64,000 bases of DNA. It comes from DATKYQ01 sp964640665. Lineage in GTDB: Bacteria; Myxococcota; B64-G9. Of the stretch, positions 58,842-64,000 are shown one piece after another. The notes below the pieces were generated by a model. It was not told the origin of the DNA and searched no databases. It saw nothing but the letters and a program-made list of their open reading frames with translations. The first letter of the stretch is position 1. Every line of letters begins with the position of its first letter. The position numbers were made by a program, and so were the translations under genes. Where the stretch lies: assembly GCA_964640665.1 (NCBI GenBank), contig CAZXHT010000006.1, forward strand, positions 1 through 64,000, read 5' to 3'.

Positions 58842-59972
58842 ATGAAAACCGAACAGACGAATGCCCCGCGGGGCTGGCTGGCCAGCGATCAACCGGACCT
58901 TTTCTTCGAGGACAATCCGGTCGGGCGTATGAAAAAAGAAATCTGGGATGCCGACGACAAAGGCATCGATCAGATACTGGCCGACTACGGCATTCCCGCA
59001 CCGGTCGAGTGGGCCCGGCCGGGTTCTTACATTCAGACCACGGTGCGCCACCGGGTGGAGGCGAACCGCCGCAAGAACGATATCGTTTTGATCCCGGTCG
59101 GCAGTACCGAGCTGCACGGGCAGCATACAATAAGCGCCATGGATACCCTGTTCGTAAGCGCCATTGCAGAGGGCGTCAGGCGCTACACCGAGAAGAAGGG
59201 CGCACAGGTCAGCTTGGCACTGCCGCCCTTGATGTACGGCGGTCATCCCTACCATCACCTGGGCATGCCCGGCACGGTGATAGTCCGCGAGCACGTCGTG
59301 CGCGAGATGATGATCGACGTCATGCTCGGCCTGTGGAACGACGGCTTTCGCAAACAGGTGATCGTCAACAACCACGGCCAACTCTGGATGCTGGAATCGG
59401 CCATCCAGGAATTTCAGAAGCGTTACCAATTGCCCGGTGTCTTCCGGGTGATTGACTGGCACCGCGCGGTGCGCGAGTTCTTCCGCACCCGCGAGCGGGG
59501 CGGAATGTGGGAAACGAACTTCGTGCACGCCGACGAGTCGGAGACGTCGCTGGGGCTGTTTTTATTTCCAGAAATGGTCGACATGAACCATGCCGTCGAC
59601 ACCGAGGGCAAGTCTTATTTACCAGAGGGCCACTTCGACAAGTCGGTCGATCCGTTCGGGCGGCCCAGCCGCTGGTCGGAGGGTGAGGGTCACTTCGCGA
59701 TCGAGATCGCGGCCACCCCCGAGGGCGTGGTAGGCAAGGCCCGTTCGGCTTCGCCCGAAAAAGCCAAGCGGCCCCTGGCCGCCATCCTGCGCTACCTGAC
59801 GCTGCTTTGCGATCAGATACTCGAGGCTTTCCCGGCGGGCAGCGTCCCGCCCGTGGAAGAAGTCACCCTGCGGAAGGCCGGCGATATGGAGCCTTTCTTG
59901 CGCGAGCCGCTCAGCGAAGGATGGAAGTCCGTCTACGCCCTGCCGAAAATTGGACAGGGCACGGAAGTCTGA
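58842..59972 (+). CDS. iolN: creatininase-family hydrolase, probable diketo-inositol hydrolase IolN
   Basis: 376 residues. Creatininase metal ligands are visible: Glu90 and His92 in PVGSTELHGQH, Asp101, the YHHLGMPGTV block, VNNHG and ADESETSLG. IolN opens the ring of 3-dehydro-scyllo-inosose to 5-keto-L-gluconate in the Thermotoga route. The N-terminal 55 residues (GWLASDQPDLFFEDNPVGRM) are an extension that I associate with this subgroup rather than with creatinine amidohydrolases. iolO starts 5 bp after the stop. Confidence 0.85.
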   Translation: MKTEQTNAPRGWLASDQPDLFFEDNPVGRMKKEIWDADDKGIDQILADYGIPAPVEWARPGSYIQTTVRHRVEANRRKNDIVLIPVGSTELHGQHTISAMDTLFVSAIAEGVRRYTEKKGAQVSLALPPLMYGGHPYHHLGMPGTVIVREHVVREMMIDVMLGLWNDGFRKQVIVNNHGQLWMLESAIQEFQKRYQLPGVFRVIDWHRAVREFFRTRERGGMWETNFVHADESETSLGLFLFPEMVDMNHAVDTEGKSYLPEGHFDKSVDPFGRPSRWSEGEGHFAIEIAATPEGVVGKARSASPEKAKRPLAAILRYLTLLCDQILEAFPAGSVPPVEEVTLRKAGDMEPFLREPLSEGWKSVYALPKIGQGTEV

Positions 59973-59977
59973 CGCGC

Positions 59978-60799
59978 ATGAAGTACTCCGTCGTGCTATC
60001 CGTCCAGCCGTCCCGCTTCAGGGCCGCGACCCTGCAGGGCGATATCGCCGCGAACATGGCGCGCCTGGCCGCATGGGGATACGACGGGGTCGAGTTCGCC
60101 ATCCGCGATCCGAATGCTCTCGATTGTCTGGCACTTCTCGATCTAGTCCGAAAAAACGGACTTTCGCTTGCGGCCATAGGAACCGGGCAGGCTTTCGGCG
60201 AGGACGGCTTGTCGTTCAGTGACCAGGATGCCGGTGTTCGCCGGGCGGCCGTCGAGCGCATTGAGGGGCACTTGCCGCTTGCGGCCCGGGCCGATGCGCC
60301 GGTGATCATCGGGCTGATCCGGGGCCGGACCCGTCCGGGTGTAGCCAGGCAGCGTGCCATGTCATGGATCACCGATGCGCTTGGCGAGTGCGCCGAGGCC
60401 GCCGGCGCCGCGGGAGTGCGCCTGGCGATCGAGCCCATCTGCCGGGCCGAGACCGATTTTGTAAACAACGCTGCCGAGGGGATGGAGTTGATCGAAAATG
60501 TCGGCGCCGGGAACCTGGGGCTGCTGCTCGACAGTTACCACATGAACATCGAGGAGGGCTCGATCGAAGAGACCCTGCGGCGCTGTTTTGGAAAGCTGTT
60601 TCACGTACACCTGGCCGATTCGAATCGTTTGAGGCCGGGCGCGGGCGAGTTGGACTTCGGAGCCATCCTGGGAGTCCTCGATGATCTTGGTTACCGGGGT
60701 TGGCTGAGTGGGGAGTTTTTGCCCGAGCCGGATGCCGATACGGCCGCGCACGAGGCTTTACAATACCTTGCCGGCATCAAGCCTGGAGGTAAGCAATGA
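59978..60799 (+). CDS. iolO: TIM-barrel epimerase, probable 5-keto-L-gluconate epimerase IolO
   Basis: 273 residues, AP-endonuclease-2 (xylose-isomerase-like) barrel with metal-site residues in LAIEPIC (Glu), LLLDSYHMN (Asp, His), HVHLADSNR (His) and LSGEFLP (Glu). IolO turns 5-keto-L-gluconate into D-tagaturonate, the substrate of the UxaE encoded three genes upstream. Lies 5 bp behind iolN and overlaps the SDR gene by 4 bp. Confidence 0.82.
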   Translation: MKYSVVLSVQPSRFRAATLQGDIAANMARLAAWGYDGVEFAIRDPNALDCLALLDLVRKNGLSLAAIGTGQAFGEDGLSFSDQDAGVRRAAVERIEGHLPLAARADAPVIIGLIRGRTRPGVARQRAMSWITDALGECAEAAGAAGVRLAIEPICRAETDFVNNAAEGMELIENVGAGNLGLLLDSYHMNIEEGSIEETLRRCFGKLFHVHLADSNRLRPGAGELDFGAILGVLDDLGYRGWLSGEFLPEPDADTAAHEALQYLAGIKPGGKQ

Positions 60800-61629
60800 G
60801 TCTGGAGGCACTGAGCGAGCTGTTCTCTCTCGAAGGAAAGGTGATCGTCGCGACCGGCGGGGGAGGAGTATTGGTGGGCGAGCTCTGCCGCGCCCTGGCG
60901 CCCCTGGGAGCGCGTTTGGCGGTTCTCGATATCAATGAGGAAGCGGCCCGCAAGGTGGCCGGAGAGATCGAGGCCGCCGGCGGACAGGCCGCGGGCTACG
61001 GGGTGGACGTGCTGGACAGGGCGGGCCTCGAAACCGTGGCCGCCCGGGTGAAAGATGACTTCGGCGCCGTCGACGTTTTGATAAACGGTGCCGGAGGCAA
61101 CCGGGAAGGGGCCACTACTTCAAAAGAGTTACCTTTCTTTGACCTGCCCGCCGCCGACGTGCGGGCGGTGTTTGAACTGAACTTCATGGGAAGCCTGATT
61201 CCCAGCCAGGTTTTCGGACGGGTGTTGGCCGAGCGCGGCGCCGGGGCGATTGTCAACATCTCGTCGATGAACGCCATCAGGCCGCTGACCAGGATTCCCG
61301 CTTACTCTGCTGCCAAGGCGGCGGTAAGCAACTTCACCCAGTGGCTTTCGGTGCACATGTGCCGTGAGTATTCCCCTCGTATCCGGGTCAACGCGATAGC
61401 CCCGGGATTCTTTCTGACCAGCCAGAACCGCTTCTTGTTGACAGACCGAAAGACGTCCGGGTTCACCCCGCGCGGCCGCACGATTGTCGAGCACACACCG
61501 ATGGATCGTTTCGGAGAGCCGGCCGATCTGACCGGATGCGTGGCCTGGCTGCTGTCTCCGTCCGCGAGCTTCGTGACCGGGATCGTTGTTCCGATCGACG
61601 GCGGTTTTTCGGCCTTCAGCGGCGTGTAG
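60796..61629 (+). CDS. SDR oxidoreductase, probable D-fructuronate reductase (mannonate oxidoreductase)
   Basis: 277 residues. The dinucleotide loop is TGGGGVLVGELC, not TGxxxGIG. Active site: Ser in NISSMNA, Tyr-x3-Lys in PAYSAAKAAVSNFTQWL. The C-terminal part APGFFLTSQNRFLL and HTPMDRFGEPADL is characteristic of the SDR-type mannonate oxidoreductases (Bacillus UxuB). I infer fructuronate to mannonate with NAD(P)H. ATG overlaps iolO; larA-like gene follows after 9 bp. Confidence 0.85.
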   Translation: MSLEALSELFSLEGKVIVATGGGGVLVGELCRALAPLGARLAVLDINEEAARKVAGEIEAAGGQAAGYGVDVLDRAGLETVAARVKDDFGAVDVLINGAGGNREGATTSKELPFFDLPAADVRAVFELNFMGSLIPSQVFGRVLAERGAGAIVNISSMNAIRPLTRIPAYSAAKAAVSNFTQWLSVHMCREYSPRIRVNAIAPGFFLTSQNRFLLTDRKTSGFTPRGRTIVEHTPMDRFGEPADLTGCVAWLLSPSASFVTGIVVPIDGGFSAFSGV

Positions 61630-61638
61630 GGAGAGCCC

Positions 61639-62877
61639 ATGCTCGCAGAGTCGCAACAGCAGCAGGAGATCAACGCGATTCTGGAAGAGGGCTTCGGGCG
61701 ACTCGACGTTGACGGCAAGCGCATGCTGTTGATCGTGCCCGACGGCACCCGCACGGCGCCGATCGGACAGGTCTTTTTGGCGCTACACGAGATGCTGAGC
61801 GAAAGGGTCGCCGCACTCGACGTTCTGGTGGCGCTCGGGACGCATCAGCCGCTTTCAAGGCAAGATATCCTTGCCCGGCTGCAGCTCGACGAGCGCGACA
61901 TGGCCGGGCGGTTCGCGGGAGTGCAACTGTTCAATCATCGATGGGACAAGGTGGAATCTTTCAAAACCATTGGCGTCATCCCCGCGGCGGAAATTGAATC
62001 TCTCAGCCATGGACTGCTTGCGGTGCCGGTGCCGGTTACGATCAACAAGTTGATATTCGACTATGATCTGATCGTAATCTGCGGGCCCGTGTTTCCTCAC
62101 GAGGTAGTCGGATTCTCGGGCGGCAACAAGTATTTGTTTCCGGGAATTTCCGGCAGCGAGATCATCGATGTCACTCACTGGCTGGGGGCGCTGATCACCT
62201 GCCGGGAGGTGATCGGCAAGAAGGATACTCCGGTAAGGGACATGATCAATCTGGCGGCCGGGATGATCGATATTCAGAAGATCTGTATCAGCCTGGTGAT
62301 GGAAGGCGAAGGATTGGCGGGAGTGTTCGTCGGTTCACCCGAAGAGGCCTGGTCGAGGGCGGCCGACCTGTCCGCTCGCGTCAACGTGAAATACATGGAC
62401 CATGGATTCGATAGGGTGCTTTCGCTGATGCCCGGGATGTACGAGGATATCTGGACCGCGGCCAAGGGAATGTACAAGCTGGAGCCGGTCGTGGCCGACG
62501 GGGGAGAGCTGATTATCCACGCTCCGCACATCAGCGAGTTTTCATATACCCACGGTGACGTCATAGAGCGCATAGGATATCACCTGCGTGACTATTTCAC
62601 CGGCCAGTGGGATCGTTTCGCGGGTGAGCCGTGGGGTGTGCTGGCCCATTCCACTCACCTGCGCGGTTTTGGAACTTTTTCAGACGGCACAGAGAAGCCG
62701 CGAGTCACGGTCAGCCTGGCAACCGGCATTTCGCCCGAGCGTTGCGCGGCCGTTGGCCTGGGATATCATGACCCCGCCGGGATCAATCCCGATGATTGGC
62801 GTGGGCGTGAAGGCCAGGGTATCCTGCTGGTCGAGCGCGCCGGCGAGATACTTTATCGCCTGAAAGGGGAGAAATGA
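61639..62877 (+). CDS. LarA-superfamily nickel-pincer epimerase, possible mannonate/gluconate 2-epimerase
   Basis: 412 residues, LarA-type length. The nickel-pincer (NPN) site is intact: Lys164 in GFSGGNKYLFPGISG, His154 in VFPHEVV, His180 in DVTHWLG, and His69 in ALGTHQP; PDGTRTAPIG near residue 34 is also typical. Members racemise or epimerise 2-hydroxy acids, and D-gluconate 2-epimerases are known in the superfamily. Between a mannonate-forming SDR and an FGGY kinase, the best guess is D-mannonate to D-gluconate. NPN synthesis genes (larB, larC, larE) are not in the window. Confidence 0.85.
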   Translation: MLAESQQQQEINAILEEGFGRLDVDGKRMLLIVPDGTRTAPIGQVFLALHEMLSERVAALDVLVALGTHQPLSRQDILARLQLDERDMAGRFAGVQLFNHRWDKVESFKTIGVIPAAEIESLSHGLLAVPVPVTINKLIFDYDLIVICGPVFPHEVVGFSGGNKYLFPGISGSEIIDVTHWLGALITCREVIGKKDTPVRDMINLAAGMIDIQKICISLVMEGEGLAGVFVGSPEEAWSRAADLSARVNVKYMDHGFDRVLSLMPGMYEDIWTAAKGMYKLEPVVADGGELIIHAPHISEFSYTHGDVIERIGYHLRDYFTGQWDRFAGEPWGVLAHSTHLRGFGTFSDGTEKPRVTVSLATGISPERCAAVGLGYHDPAGINPDDWRGREGQGILLVERAGEILYRLKGEK

Positions 62878-64000
62878 GCACGGTAGAGGTCGGAAAGGCG
62901 CAAGACCCTTTGGTAGTTGCGCTCGACGTTGGAACCTCGAACGTGCGGGCAATTCTCGTAGACGGCCTGGGCCGGGTAGTAAACGGTTTTGCGGCGACCC
63001 GGCCGAGCGCGCCGGCAATGGGCGCGCTCAATGAAAGCGAGTTCGACGCCGAGCGTTTGATCGAGATCGTCTTCGAATGCATCGACGATTTGCTCGATTG
63101 CTTGCAAGCAACAAATGCAAAGATCGGGGCCGTCTCGATCTGCACCTTTGTCGGAAACGTCTTGGGCACGGACGGCGCCGGCCGGGCGGTGACGCCCCTT
63201 TTTTGCTACGCCGACGACAGGGGCGGGCGGCAGGTTGAGAGACTGCGCGCGTCATTGGACCCGGGGGTCTACCACCAACGAACGGGCTGCTTCATCCACC
63301 CGGCCTACTTGCCGGTGCGCCTGAGCTGGCTGGCAGACGAGCGGCCCGGCGTGTTCAAAAAGGCCGAGGCCTGGGTCTCTTTCGGCGAGTATCTCGAGCG
63401 GCGTTTCTTCGGAGAGGCGGCCGTATCGTATTCGGTTGCCTCGTGGTCGGGCCTACTCGATCGCAGGGAACTTTCCTGGGATGACGAGACGTTTGCCGCC
63501 TTGCCGGTTCAAATGAAGCAGTTTTCAAAGCCGGTAGACGGCAACCGGCCGCGCCGGGGGCTCCTGGCCGAGTTCGCCTCGCGCTGGCCGCAACTCGATC
63601 GAGTACCCTGGTTCCCGGCCGTCGCCGATGGGGCGGCCGCCAACATCGGCTCGGGCTGTGTCGCGCCCGATTGCGTCGCTTTGACAATCGGCACAAGCAG
63701 CGCGGTTCGGGTGGTTTTGCCCGGGACACCCGAGCATGTGCCCGACGGCTTGTGGTGTTACCGGGTGGACGCGGGGCTGTCACTGCTTGGCGGTGCCCTG
63801 ACCGAGGGGGGCGGTGTGTTTGCCTGGCTGAAACGTGTGCTGCGCCTGCCCGAAGAAGATGACCTCGAGCGGGCTATTGCCGGCCAGCCGCCCGGAGAAC
63901 ACGGTCTTGGTATCTTGCCGCTCCTGGCCGGAGAGCGCAGCCCGGGCTGGGCAGGAAAGGCAGTTGGGACAATCCACGGACTGACGATGACTACCTCGCC
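62874..64000 (+). CDS. FGGY-family sugar kinase, partial (possible gluconokinase)
   Basis: Begins at the ATG overlapping the larA-like stop; 375 residues are visible before the right edge. ASKHA phosphate loop VALDVGTSNVRAILVD, then DGAAANIGSGC and the second phosphate motif LTIGTSSAVRVV, then GERSPGW. FGGY kinases phosphorylate gluconate, xylulose, glycerol and others; from the operon I infer gluconate, giving 6-phosphogluconate. Sequence alone does not settle the substrate, and the C-terminal part is missing. Confidence 0.87.
   Translation, partial: MSTVEVGKAQDPLVVALDVGTSNVRAILVDGLGRVVNGFAATRPSAPAMGALNESEFDAERLIEIVFECIDDLLDCLQATNAKIGAVSICTFVGNVLGTDGAGRAVTPLFCYADDRGGRQVERLRASLDPGVYHQRTGCFIHPAYLPVRLSWLADERPGVFKKAEAWVSFGEYLERRFFGEAAVSYSVASWSGLLDRRELSWDDETFAALPVQMKQFSKPVDGNRPRRGLLAEFASRWPQLDRVPWFPAVADGAAANIGSGCVAPDCVALTIGTSSAVRVVLPGTPEHVPDGLWCYRVDAGLSLLGGALTEGGGVFAWLKRVLRLPEEDDLERAIAGQPPGEHGLGILPLLAGERSPGWAGKAVGTIHGLTMTTS

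Noticed and set aside
1..64000. tRNA, rRNA, CRISPR arrays and complete insertion sequences
   Set aside because: None recognised by eye; a covariance-model search would be needed to exclude a tRNA or small RNA.

Overview
The window reads as chromosomal DNA of a high-GC, Gram-negative bacterium from the broad deltaproteobacterial/Myxococcota area. Supporting signs are a secreted subtilase with a C-terminal Cys-rich stretch, Gly/Cys patch, hydrophobic helix and Arg cluster of the MYXO-CTERM type, a Ser/Thr kinase with a WD40 tail, a TPR-CHAT protein, a stand-alone MshEN domain protein, a PEGA/outer-membrane barrel protein, lamin-tail-domain repeats and several lipoproteins. This is an inference from gene content; no rRNA gene is present and I recognised no tRNA, CRISPR array or complete insertion sequence.

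Layout. 1-4.5 kb: an outer-membrane protein fragment, then a divergent overlapping operon (subtilase, Tat-type DUF362 protein, methyltransferase). 4.5-15.2 kb, mostly minus strand: a membrane-embedded spermidine-synthase-like protein, a HAD phosphatase, alaS, a TPR-CHAT lipoprotein, an MFS exporter and an FmdB zinc ribbon. A 78-bp decayed copy of the alaS 3' end lies directly behind the HAD gene. 15.3-27.7 kb: an HExxH protein, a lipoprotein, a MshEN protein, rseP-tsaB, a PHP protein, the kinase-WD40 protein and a beta-helix/lamin-tail surface lipoprotein bracketed by imperfect direct repeats. 27.7-34.0 kb: a 60-residue orphan with its own promoter, a thiolase-fold/DUF35 pair whose thiolase lacks the nucleophilic Cys, a CreD-like protein, a toxin-first PIN/ribbon-helix-helix module behind a promoter-operator palindrome, and a radical SAM gene with very small ORFs behind it.

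34.4-51.5 kb is one co-directional block of translation and transcription genes (str, S10, spc and alpha operons): rpsL, rpsG, tuf, rpsJ, rplD, rplW, rplB, rpsS, rplV, rpsC, rplP, rpmC, rpsQ, rplN, rplX, rplE, rpsN, rpsH, rplF, rplR, rpsE, rpmD, rplO, secY, adk, map, rpmJ, rpsM, rpsK, rpsD, rpoA, rplQ. Three genes usually found inside such a block are absent: fusA (between rpsG and tuf), rplC (between rpsJ and rplD) and infA (between map and rpmJ). The tuf gene has its own rRNA-like leader, deviant codon choice and an atypical switch I. L17 carries a histone-H1-like Lys/Ala/Pro tail.

51.5-56.0 kb (minus strand): a small Cys protein, an unrecognised protein, a PEGA/beta-barrel protein, an exported MsrB-MsrA fusion and a HAD protein. 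From 56.1 kb to the right edge a tight plus-strand operon encodes UxaE, IolM, IolN and IolO, an SDR of the mannonate-oxidoreductase type, a LarA-superfamily (nickel-pincer) epimerase and an FGGY kinase cut by the window edge. The first four match steps of the non-classical myo-inositol route described in Thermotoga (scyllo-inosose, diketo-inositol, 5-keto-L-gluconate, tagaturonate, fructuronate). The last three suggest a continuation from fructuronate to mannonate, then C2 epimerisation to gluconate and phosphorylation to 6-phosphogluconate. I consider this operon the most interesting system in the window.
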